From Deroplatys truncata (lineage: Eukaryota > Arthropoda > Insecta > Mantodea > Mantidae): DNA of 64,000 nt. Under the pieces are notes generated by a model. It worked only from the letters and a program-made list of their open reading frames with translations. It did not search any database and was not told where the DNA came from. The stretch is taken from positions 99,491,488 through 99,555,487 of the forward strand of contig CM060984.1 in the NCBI GenBank assembly GCA_030765065.1, written 5' to 3'. The stretch's first letter is position 1. Each line of letters opens with the position of its first letter. Shown in pieces: positions 45,062-54,300 of this stretch. A program made the translations under genes and the position numbers.

Positions 45062-46056
45062 TGATACGGTAATTTGTATCACAAATTACTCAAATGTAAA
45101 TAATTATTTTAATATAAATATGTATTTTTATGTGACATTGATTTCAGAGGTTTATGAATTGTCATTATTATTGGTAAATAATAATATACGGCTCTACTGA
45201 AACTGTCAATAATAACGCAATAATGCAATGAAGGGGTTAGTTGTTTATCGTTACCGGGAACCAGGAAGTTACGTAATGTTTCGCGCCTTTTCGGTAAAAG
45301 CTTCTAGAATTTTCTCTAAAAGTAATATGTATTAGTGGTTTTTATTGGATATTAAAATAGACGCTAATGTTGGCGCGTTTTATTAGCCAATAGCATTTCA
45401 TTTATAATCTTTAGGCGTATCTTAAGGCTAGTCTATAAATAAGCCAGGTCGAGTTAGCGGGTCCCCCAGTTCGGCAAGATTCTCAAAACATTACACATCG
45501 TCTCCCAGTGTGCAACGAGATTCACAACACATCACACGTCAGCTCCCAGTTCAACGGAATTCTCAGTACAGTACAGATCGTCAGTCAGTCCTTCATTTCG
45601 TCAAGTTACGCGTAGAAGAATTACAAGAAATCTTATAGAGTATTATACAGTTGAATATATAAAGTTGAAGTACGTGAGTTAAAAGTGATAAGAAGTTATT
45701 ACAAACAGTTTCAGTTTGGGCGAGTATTCAAATTAATTTGTGAAAGTGTTCGTGAACGTGTTCTGCAATAAAGATTATAAAACACATTTCTTCACTAGTA
45801 ATTTTTGGATAAAAGATTCCTTTCCGCTTCACAACCTGTAAGAAAAACATGCCTACCAGATCAGATGATAGCTAGCCGGTGGACATTTAAAATTCATGCA
45901 AATTGCTAACGCCAGAGGGATCTACGGACCAGACCAAACCAACGAGTGACGTCACACAAGATGGCTTCGCGTGAAGAAAACACATATTTGCTCTCGTAAA
46001 TTGGCTTCCACAACGTGGTGCTACAAATACACAAATACAACACTAATACCGCTGCA
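45062..46056 (+). repeat. 3' LTR
   Basis: 995 bp, same ends as the 5' LTR. One difference found by reading (C at 45795). Followed by the GTTG duplication at 46057-46060. Confidence 0.93.
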
Positions 46057-47040
46057 GTTGTTACGGCTGAAGATGAAGATGAACTTATGTATAGGGCAAA
46101 TGAATTCCTAAAACGCATCGATAGGTGGATGGAGTCTGTCATGATGAAAGGACCGAGAAGAAGATGTAACATCTATTTTCGGATTAAAGATAAAAAAATA
46201 ACTCGAATTAAGGCAATCAGGTATCTAGGTATTATGATTGATGAAAACGTTACCTTTAATGAACATATTAAAATGATAACTGAGAAAGCAGAAAGGAAAG
46301 CATCCAAATTATGTAGATTAATGCCAAATATTGAAGGTCCTCAACCTTTGAAAAGACAAATAATATGCGGTGCGGTTTACCCTATATTACTATATGCATC
46401 ACCAATGTGGTGTTTGGCCTTAAGGAGGAAAAAGAATGATAAGGCACTAACAAAAACACAACGGAAAATGCTCCTCAGAATTGTGTGTGCTTATAGAACT
46501 GTGTCTAATAGAGCTCTGCAGGTGATAGCATTCCAGTTGACCTGCAAGTAAAAGAGAGACAACTTGTACATGAAAGAGTTATTGAGGATTGTAAACAACA
46601 AAAGATTGAAGTTAGGAAAGAATTAATTATCGAATGGCAACAAAGATGGGATGAAACCGCGGTAATGGGACAATGAACCAAGAAGATTATACCGGACATA
46701 AATTTGTGCCTTCAATGCACACATAGACAGGTTGATTATTTTTTGGCACAAATACTATCCGGACATGGTAGATTTAATCATTATGCACAAGAAATGGGTA
46801 AAGTAGACTCGGCTTAGTGTCGTTACTGTGTAGAGGAGGACTCTGTAGAACACACCTTCTTTCGATGTCAAAAATGGGAGCATTTTAGATTACAAGCACA
46901 TGAGAAATTAGGGATGGTATTCACTATGCTAATTTAGTTGCAATTATGATTAAGAATCGGATGTCATGGAATGTAGTTAAAGATTTAGCAAAATCAATTT
47001 TAGAGATAAAAGAGAAAGAAGATAGAAGATATGGATTGTA
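46057..47040 (+). pseudogene. R1-type LINE copy 2, ORF2 3' part
   Basis: Continues the reverse transcriptase after the LTR element. 46057-46551 is open ('I-R-Y-L-G-I-M-I-D-E-N-V-T-F-N-E-H-I', 'K-A-S-K-L-C-R-L-M-P-N-I', 'Y-P-I-L-L-Y-A-S-P-M-W', 'R-I-V-C-A-Y-R-T-V-S-N'). The frame then shifts to 'Q-V-D-Y-F-L-A-Q-I-L-S-G-H-G-R-F' (about 46725-46775) and a C-terminal finger 'C-R-Y-C-x7-H-x4-C' (46817-46870), preceded by a stop. The annotated open frame beginning at 46015 starts inside the LTR by chance. Confidence 0.8.
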
Positions 47041-47189
47041 ATATTGGCAGGTATCATGTTGAAGTATGCTTATTTAAGCGGTTCCAGGATGATATGAGTA
47101 GATGGTAGGGTTTTCTTAGTTGGTGGAAATCCAACTCGCCGCAAAGAGTCGTGTCTTAAGAAAGATTCTTCCCCTACCGCAAAAAACAG
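47041..47189 (+). other. R1-type LINE copy 2, 3' UTR with stem-loop
   Basis: Shares 'ttagttggtg-aaatccaact' with copy 1. Stem GTTGG (47119-47123) / CCAAC (47131-47135), 7-nt loop. Ends 'ccgcaaaaaacag' at the start of the next trinucleotide tract. Confidence 0.65.
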
Positions 47190-47275
47190 CTACTACCACT
47201 ATTACAAATAGTACTAATGCTAGAACTACTACTAACTACTACCACTCCTGCTATCTACTAACTACTACCACTAGG

Positions 47276-47351
<76 letters not shown>
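47190..47351. repeat. (ACT)n microsatellite after LINE copy 2
   Basis: Degenerate then perfect (TAC)n, with more than 25 uninterrupted triplets at 47270-47352. Confidence 0.95.
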
Positions 47352-47354
<3 letters not shown>

Positions 47355-47640
47355 ATGATGATGATGATAGGGGAACAAATACCAGTGATACAGATTATGT
47401 ACTCTCATGTTTACATGGTTTTCGTTCCGGCGCTTTAATGTTTTGATTTACTCTAATATGCGTATAGCTCGTACTACTACTCTGAACTACTACTACAGTT
47501 AACTATTACTACTACTACTGATAATGATGGCGATGATGATGATAGAGGAACAAATGCCAGGGATACAGAATACGTATTCTCAAGATTACATGGTTTTCGC
47601 TAGGGGGCTTTAATGTTTCGATTTACTCTGATATTCGTAC
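47352..47640. repeat. Two diverged copies of a ~115-bp unit within the microsatellite
   Basis: 47352-47470 and 47519-47640 share 'gatgatgat-agRggaacaaat-ccag-gatacaga', 'ttacatggttttcg' and 'ctttaatgttt-gatttactct'. Both end in 'cgtactacta'. They are separated by ACT-type triplets. No coding content. They may be 3' fragments of another element family that also targets the repeat. Confidence 0.7.
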
Positions 47641-47885
47641 TACTACCACCACTACCACCACTACCACCACTACCACCACTACTACCACTACTACCACTAC
47701 TACTACTACTACCACCACTACCACCACTACCACTACTACCACTACTACCACTACTACCACCACTACCACCACTACCACCACCACCACTACCACCACCACC
47801 ACCACCACCACCACTACCACCGCTACCACCGCTGCCACCGCTACCACCGCTACCGCTACTGCTACTGCTACTGCTACTGCTGCTG

Positions 47886-47981
<96 letters not shown>
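47641..47981. repeat. (ACC)n/(ACT)n microsatellite before LINE copy 3
   Basis: Triplet repeat grading from ACC-rich (47645-47865) to GCT-containing (47820-47890) to perfect (ACT)n (47885-47981). The long low-complexity frames here (poly-Leu/Pro, Ser or Val) are not genes. Confidence 0.95.
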
Positions 47982-48504
47982 GGCAATTCAAGTAATAGCC
48001 AGGACTATACCCATACATCTAGTGGCTCGGGAGCGTGTACACGCAACTGAAAAACATGGAAACGCACAAAAGGATAAGATAAGAGAAAAAATGATACAGT
48101 CATGGCAAGAAGAATGGACACAGGAAACCAAGACGGCTCAATGGACCAAGAAATTGATACCAGATATAGAACCCTGGATAAACCGGAAACATAGACAAGT
48201 TGAGTACTATTTTACCCAATTTCTATCAGGGCACGGACGCTTTAGAACCTATTTGTTTAAAATGGCTATTACTAATAGTGAAAACTGTCTGTATTGTCAG
48301 GAAAAGGATACACCTGAACATACTGTACTAAAATGTAAAAAATGGAATACAATAAGACAAGCAGGTATAAAACAAATTGGACAAGAAATAACTGTTGAAA
48401 ATATTATAACATTAATGCTGGAAACTGAGAATAAATGGAAAACTATTCAAGACATGATAATCAAAATTATAAAGGCTAAAGAAATGGATGAAAACGGGAG
48501 ATAA
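47982..48504 (+). pseudogene. R1-type LINE copy 3, 5'-truncated ORF2 C-terminus (open)
   Basis: The ACT tract ends and coding sequence begins at once with 'A-I-Q-V-I-A' (47983), the segment after the polymerase, followed by 'T-I-P-I-H-L-V-A-R-E-R-V'. From 48022 the frame stays open for 160 codons to TAA at 48502-48504. It carries 'Q-W-T-K-K-L-I-P-D-I-E-P-W', 'H-R-Q-V-E-Y-Y-F-T-Q-F-L-S-G-H-G-R-F' and the intact finger C-L-Y-C-x7-H-x4-C (48286-48336). No stop or frameshift is seen. It is truncated, so cannot be active, but its intact frame suggests it is the youngest of the three LINE copies. Confidence 0.85.
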
Positions 48505-48662
48505 ACATGATTGCTTCATTGTGAAGTAATGCTGAGAGGCAGTTTCCGCAATGTGAGCAAGTGAAAAAAAGAGGGGTTTGTTTTTTAGTCGGTATGAGTC
48601 CGGCACATCAGGGCATCTCCCCTGATGCCCATGAGGGTTTTTCCCCCTCTTTATAAAAAAAA
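48505..48662 (+). other. R1-type LINE copy 3, 3' UTR with two stem-loops
   Basis: The stem GTCGG (48588-48592) / CCGGC (48600-48604), 7-nt loop, is the counterpart of the stem in copies 1 and 2. Directly after it CATCAGGG...CCCTGATG (48606-48628) forms a second hairpin. The sequence ends 'tttataaaaaaaaa' and then (ACT)n. Confidence 0.7.
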
Positions 48663-48667
48663 ACTAT

Positions 48668-48717
<50 letters not shown>

Positions 48718-48790
48718 GTTCTACTAGTACTACTACACCTATTAGTATTGCTACTACTAGTACTACTGGTAGTACTACTGTTACTAGACG
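48663..48790. repeat. (ACT)n microsatellite after LINE copy 3
   Basis: Perfect (TAC)n at 48667-48717, then degenerate. It gives LINE copy 3 the same triplet repeat on both sides. Confidence 0.95.
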
Positions 48791-49593
48791 GTACCTTCCC
48801 AACTCTTAGGATTTCATTATCTGTCTCTTTTTCAGAATTTCTGCCTACATGACTGTTCAAATGCAGTGAACTTATAACCTAACCGCATTCCAAGAATCTT
48901 TAAGCTAATGCTTTTGCTCCTCACGTTGTAACTAATGACTTTGCTTAACATGACTCGCTAATTACCTTTTTCTTCGACAAATCTTTCAACTCAAACGTAA
49001 TATATTATACATTGGTTTAATATACGAAATTATTTGTTGCAATTGTTTCTTATCTTACTATCATTTCTTTATTTAATTACCTATATCTTCCCGTTAATAA
49101 TTACGGTATTAAGTTGCTGTTCAATAACAGTCGCAAATGATATCGATGTTGCTGGAGCAACAACTAACATAGCTGCATTTACAACATAATGCAGGATATG
49201 ACATATGTACAGATATGTAAGCTTAGATATATGTACGAGTGAGTATATTTGCATAATATATGAAATAAAAGCAACAGGTCATTGAGTCGTTTTCTTTTCA
49301 GCCGTCTGTTAGTCGGCTGTGTTTGAGTATGTATAGGAATATTAGATAGTGGCGGATTTGGATGATTGACGAGAGATGACCTGAGGTAGCTCATCCTGAC
49401 AGCTTCCAAAGCTTCTGGAATACTAAGCACTTGTGGAGAGTGATTTTGCTGACACCAAGGGGGTTATTCATTTTTAAAAATATCCAGTTTCTATGGGTAC
49501 CCTCAGAGATCTCCTAAGAGTGCACAAGAATCCATCCATGGTATAACCCCTTCTCGATGGGCCTAGTGGTGGTGGTGATGGTGGTAGTACATA
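48791..49593. other. Non-coding DNA
   Basis: Nothing recognised. Small GGTGGTGGTGATGGTGG tract at 49567-49585, directly before the mariner. Confidence 0.5.
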
Positions 49594-49757
49594 TACAAGG
49601 GCAGCTCAGAAAGTTCCAGATATTTTGGCCTATCGTGGCAATGAGTAGGGCTAGAGCCGCCATCTTGGTGTCAGAACGTTCCTACATTCAGTACGCATCC
49701 AGCTGTGGTAGCGTGAGGACTGTGCCTCCCTTACTGTGCTCTCTGTGAGTTGTTAAA

Positions 49758-50114
49758 ATGTGCGCTGCAATAGAAAATCCCGCCACTTGTGAAGTGCGGT
49801 TGGTTAAAAAGAACAAACCAATTGAAATTTACCGTCAACTTTGTGATGTTTACGAGCAGGGAATAATGAGTGAAAGCCCAGTCAGGCAATGGTGCATTTA
49901 TTTTAAAAATGGCCGTACCAGTATTCACGACGAGGATCGCAGTGGTAGGCCTAGCCTTATGACTGATGAACTGTCAATGCAAATCAATGACAAAATGCGT
50001 GAAAATCGTCGTTTCACGATTACAGAACTTTCGGAACATTTTCCCCAAATTTCACGGAGTTTGGTGCATCAAATTGATGCTTTGGTGCTGGCGCTGAACT
50101 GCATGCCGGTGTAA
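49758..50114 (+). CDS. mariner DNA-binding domain, truncated transposase
   Basis: 118 codons, ATG at 49758. Residues about 15-60 are the first helix-turn-helix ('Y-R-Q-L-C-D-V-Y-E-Q-G-I-M-S-E-S-P-V-R-Q-W'). 'D-E-D-R-S-G-R-P-S' (about 57-65) is the usual GRPS linker. Residues about 80-104 are the second helix-turn-helix ('F-T-I-T-E-L-S-E-H-F-P-Q-I-S-R-S-L-V'). The last residues (from D-A-L-V) are out of frame with mariner and end at the deletion. If transcribed it would make a DNA-binding protein without catalytic domain, a kind of product that can act as a repressor of relatives. That role is inference. Confidence 0.55.
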   Translation: MCAAIENPATCEVRLVKKNKPIEIYRQLCDVYEQGIMSESPVRQWCIYFKNGRTSIHDEDRSGRPSLMTDELSMQINDKMRENRRFTITELSEHFPQISRSLVHQIDALVLALNCMPV

Positions 50115-50224
50115 ACCAGTGGTTGAAGTCGCAGGCGGCATATTTCTATAGAGAGGGTATTGAAAACCTTGTGCCGCGATATGATAAATGCCTCAATTTG
50201 AATGGCGATTATGTAGAAAAATAG
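50103..50224 (+). pseudogene. mariner transposase C-terminal fragment
   Basis: In another frame after the deletion: 'W-L-K-S-Q-A-A-Y-F-Y-R-E-G-I', 'R-Y-D-K-C-L-N-L-N-G-D-Y-V-E-K' and the stop TAG at 50222-50224, the conserved mariner C-terminus. Confidence 0.85.
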
Positions 50225-50325
50225 CTTAAGAGTGTACCTTTCAAATGTGGATAATAAACGTTGATATTTGCATTTTGTTAATTGTTTATTTCAAAACGTC
50301 TGGGACTTTCTGGATTACCCTCGTA

Positions 50326-51410
50326 TTTTAACATCTCAAAAATCTCCTAAAATTACAATAAATCCACCTTCAAATTGTATTGCAATAACAGGTCTTAGTA
50401 AATAACATTTATTGCAATCCATTATTCAGCTTCTTTAGGAATTACTCCGTCTAATGCTCTCCATTGATAGTATGTTATGAACTTCATAAATAACTTATGT
50501 TTTCTTGTGCCTGTTTCGCTGTAGGATTAACATCATTTATTCACATTTATAACGTGTCTAAGATTGATGAAATTTGTAGTTTCACTACATATATGTAGTT
50601 CAACAAAGTAGCTTTCTAGATTTAAAACAGTTCATTGCCTTAAACGTGACTTTGTTTTTACCTATCCTTTCAATGATTCCAAACAGTAAACAACAAAATA
50701 CCAGCAGGTAAACATCCTAAAATTTAACTTGATGTTACGTTTTAACGTGGTCATTTATATGCAAACGAACCTTCGCTTTTCTCTTTTATCACGCATGTTG
50801 AAATCTGAGGAAAGTTTAAACCTCTTCCGCTGAGGGTAATTGTGAATTCCAAGTGACAACGACCATCTACATATCTTTGGATTTTCCGTGTATTGTTGTG
50901 TTACATCCACATGGTTTGAGTCATGAATGTGATGAGTCATGAAATGGATCTACGCCACACAAAGCAAACGGTGGAATAATAAAATTTATGGGTTCCCTAA
51001 TCACCACCCAGCTCATCGCTTTACTGAGAATCACACCTGGACAGACAGTGAGAGTGTTGACCTTCTGGCAGCTCTTTGTCCTGTCAATGTCGTCTCTAGA
51101 ATGTCCACAAGTCGTGGAAAAGGTGGGCACATCCTCACGTGACCAAAATATTGATTACATTTTGTTTCTTTGGTTTTCAGAGCACGACCAAGGTTTTGTT
51201 GGCCTCAAGCAAGTTTTCTTTGTTTCTTCAGTAAGGGCAACATGATGACAATATGGTTATGGTAGATGATATCGAATAATTAAACAAGATCTTTTAGTTA
51301 CGTTCATGACAGTTCTGGTATGGCCACATGGACGAGATTCTTTACTGGACTTTTTAGAGCCTATCAATCACCTTACTATAAATTGGAAAATGATGGTTGT
51401 CTGCAATTTT
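50326..51410. other. Non-coding DNA, about 1.1 kb
   Basis: No gene or repeat recognised. Several 60-85-codon open frames on both strands around 50920-51245 overlap one another and have no motifs. Confidence 0.5.
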
Positions 51411-52248
51411 TACTTTCCCTACTACTTAGCTGTGGTAAGTAGAGGAAATATTGTATTCCACCCAATTGGATACCGAGATTTTACCGGAAATACATGTTTT
51501 GATGCTCCACGAATAAAAGAAAATCAGAAAAAGATCCGTGTGTCTGTGTGTGTGTGAGTGAAAAGCATAACTCAAAAACGCAAACTCGGCTTAATACCAA
51601 CCTTGGCATTTAAATTTAGCGTCTTCCAAGGATGCAACACAAAGATTTTCAAGAGATCTCACACTCCAGGTTACCTTTAACTGTAAACATTTTCATTATT
51701 TTTTATTTCTCAAAAATGACTTCAACAATTTTTATTAAAACGCCATATCTTTAAGATGTTTCCATGACAAAAAAATTGTATATCTTAAATTTTCTGGGAA
51801 TAGACTTTTAAGTCCTCTTCATGCTGAAAGATGATTGGTAAACCGTCAGAGATAGACAAAAATAAATAAATAAAAAAAATAAAAAACAAAAGTAGATCTC
51901 TTAAACTACACAATTTATGTCCAATCAAGTTTTTGTTGTGTCAACCATTTCCGAGATATTCTTTTTCATTGTTTTGAATTTTCAGATCCTTGTACGTTTT
52001 GCTAGTGGCAAGTCGCTATTCGTTTTTCTTGATCATGCAAAGAGGATGGAATTTCAAAGCCATCACATAGCGACAGCCTTTTTAAAAATCTGTCACTTTA
52101 CCTGCTATATCCTTATACCTAATACGAAATTCGAAATGTTTGACGAAAGTCTATCTCAGTTAACAAGAACTAGTAGAAGAGCATGCTTATGTAAAATTGT
52201 TTGTAGAATAATAAGAAAGTCATTTAAATGCAACACCACAGATTTTTA
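51411..52248 (+). mobile_element. Helentron-like repeat, copy 7
   Basis: Starts TACTTTCCCTACTACTTAG after a T-run, with 'attgtattccaccca', a short GTGTCTGTGTGTGTG tract (51538-51556), and ends 'aagaaagtcatttaaatgcaacaccacagattttt'. Moderately diverged. Confidence 0.8.
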
Positions 52249-52749
52249 GGAATATTTAAACTGGTGGATCTATGGGGTACACTGCTTATCGGAAGCCTAA
52301 TCATACTGAGCTTTATTTAAATGCAAAACGTTTATGCCATCCATTACAATTAAACACAACCATGAGAGATTTGATTCACAGGGCATTCTGCAGTATGTAG
52401 TGAAATCTTTAAAAACAACCGTTTTAAAGCGATAACCGTCAACATATCTGGACAACTAAGTGGAACTGTTACAACAATTCTTCCTTTCAGAAAGAGAAAC
52501 TAACGAAGCCGCAGTAAAAACAGAATAAAAATAAAATGGAGGGAACAAAATGGTCTATATTTCTTATTCTGACAGTCTGTTTAACATTATAGCGCGGATT
52601 TTGTGTAAGCATACCAAGAACCATACACAAACCGCCTTCCAAGCTAAATCACCCATTAAGACCGATAAGAAATGACGTAGGCCTCAAGAATACCGGCGTT
52701 TATCTTATACTTTGTATAGGTATAAGTTACTCAACGAAAAATTAAATTG
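52249..52749. other. Non-coding DNA
   Basis: Nothing recognised. Confidence 0.5.
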
Positions 52750-52895
52750 GGTTTATTTATGAACGCTCTTTAACTGCTATGGTGTTTAGCGTCCCATTCT
52801 ATATTGGGCGTGAAATACCGGAAAGTTTGCTCACAGGCCTCTTTATCAGGATTGAGGTTCTTTTACGTGCCATAAATCTACACCTTGCACACTGC
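52750..52895 (-). mobile_element. SINE family A, 3' part
   Basis: The minus strand shows 'gtagatttatggcacgtaaaagaacctcaatcctgataaagaggcctgtgag' and 'tttccggtatttcacgcccaatatag', the family A body and tail. The tRNA-like head is missing. It abuts the family B copy that follows. Confidence 0.65.
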
Positions 52896-52924
52896 GACTT
52901 ACATAGTTCTACTGCGGCTACCAG

Positions 52925-53335
52925 CCCCCCCCCAGGAGGAAGGGATGGAGTGAAGGCTACAGGTCTTAGGCAGACAGGCCGCAGAGACCTGCGAAAGTCC
53001 CTAACATTTCCAAGCTGCAGAGAGAGGGCGATGAACGACCGGACGACCAAGCGGCCCTTGGTGTCCACGGGGAGTACTCTTCCCATTGAGCATGCATCCA
53101 CGCAATTTGCCCGGCATCACCATATGCCACGAAACCTAGAAACACACAGGAAAGATGAGAAGAAATGAAAGGGAAATCGTGGTAGAGAAGAAACCACCCC
53201 AGCATTCGCCTGCTGACCCCGGGAAACCACGAAGAACCCATGGGTCAGAGTGGGCGGTCGCCGAGGATCGAACCCGGGACCTCCCGAATGCGAGTCGCAG
53301 ATATTATCACTGCGCCACCTCGCTCGGTTTGTATA
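52925..53335 (-). mobile_element. tRNA-derived SINE, family B (best copy)
   Basis: Minus-strand head at 53331-53268, with an A-box-like GTGGCGCAGTGATAA and the B-box GGGTTCGATCC. The body follows with 'cccgggGTcagcaggcgaatgctggggtgg', 'catgctcaatgggaagagtactccccgtgg', 'ctctctctgcagcttgg' and the end 'ccatcccttcctcctggggggg'. About 410 bp, the most complete copy of this family in the window. Confidence 0.75.
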
Positions 53336-53924
53336 CTTTATATCTATGTACATGCCACAAAGTATACATTGAGTAAACGGCAAGAACAGTAGACAGATCG
53401 TAAAGGACACGAGAGGTACATACGTTTGAACCTAGCTAAAAATCTACAGTGGTAGAGCACACATTAATGAAGGCCGTGAAATTAGGTTTGAGAATACCAC
53501 TATCGTCAAACGTCATGTATTTTACAGTAGAACATAATATAGGGTATTATTATAAGATAGGAACCTAATAACATAAATAGTTGTAATGGGTTGGCCATTA
53601 TGGTTGGTCATCCTTGCCTTATGTAATACAGTAAACCTCAATGCGGCATAGAATGCGAACAGTGGAGAGCTATCATTGGACGAACATCCGTCAATAAGCG
53701 CTCCGCTTCTCGCCAGAGGAATATAAGCCAAATTATGACAGCAGCTGTAGCTTGAACATGGAGACAATGTTAGTCTGCGAAAGCTCGGTTGTTTTTAACT
53801 CCTTGTTATGACAGGTAGCCATAGATATATTTACATCCAAACTAGTTTAATACGGTTATAATACACTTATCAACTGTTCTGGCTATGTATAGTTCAGTGA
53901 GTATTAGGATAGGTTAGGGTAGGG
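53336..53924. other. Non-coding DNA
   Basis: Nothing recognised. Confidence 0.5.
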
Positions 53925-54300
53925 CAGGAGCATAAGGCTACCACCCTGTAGAGGGATGGGGAAGCGAAGGAACCACAGCAGGCTACAGGCCATAGACTCA
54001 CGCGAAGTTCCTAACAATTCCAGCTCGAAGATACGACTCACCATCGAAGCTGTCCAGAGAGAACGATCTGTCGGCACCACATCACACCTGCACCGCGAAG
54101 CCTGAAAGCACGCCTGAAAAATGAAAAAGAAACGGAATGAGGGAAAGGAAGTCATGGCACGAGAAAAATCATACATCATCCATCTTCGATGAGGAAAACC
54201 ACGAAAAACCCAAGATCGGGATGGGTGATCAACGGTAGCTGAACCCAAGACCTCCGGAATGCGAGCCTCACACGTTATCACGGAGTCAACTCACTCGGTT
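53925..54300 (-). mobile_element. tRNA-derived SINE, family B
   Basis: Minus-strand head at 54300-54232 (B-box-like TTGGGTTCAGC, mutated), then 'cccatcccgatcttgggtttttcgtggttttcctcatcgaag' and an end at 'cttccccatccctctacagggtgg'. Diverged from the copy at 52.9-53.3 kb. Confidence 0.65.

Larger units (their letters stand above)
41916..46056 (+). mobile_element. Young non-autonomous LTR retrotransposon (4141 bp)
   Basis: Two 995-bp LTRs flank a 2151-bp interior with a primer-binding site, one long frame (43187-44311) and a purine-rich stretch before the second LTR. There is no protease, reverse transcriptase, RNase H or integrase. The 4-bp GTTG duplication and TG/CA ends are typical of Gypsy-type elements. 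I found a single difference between the LTRs by reading (T at 42649, C at 45795), so insertion was recent. It must have been moved by enzymes from another copy. It inserted in sense orientation into the reverse transcriptase of LINE copy 2. Confidence 0.9.
49596..50323 (+). mobile_element. mariner deletion derivative (728 bp) with open N-terminal frame
   Basis: The ends are CAAGGGCAGCTCAGAAAGTT and, inverted at the right, CGAGGGTAATCCAGAAAGTC. TA lies at 49594-49595 and 50324-50325. It holds the transposase 5' end and its last about 40 codons, joined by a deletion near 50075-50100 that removes the catalytic domain. Confidence 0.88.

Noticed and set aside
46015..46056. Start of the 178-codon frame at 46015
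   Set aside because: These first codons lie in the 3' LTR; true LINE coding resumes at 46057.
47600..48050. Overlapping long frames of poly-Leu/Pro, Ser/Gly and Val
   Set aside because: Low-complexity translations of a triplet microsatellite on both strands.
48608..48860. Poly-Leu, poly-Val and poly-Ser frames
   Set aside because: Same cause: (TAC)n microsatellite after LINE copy 3.
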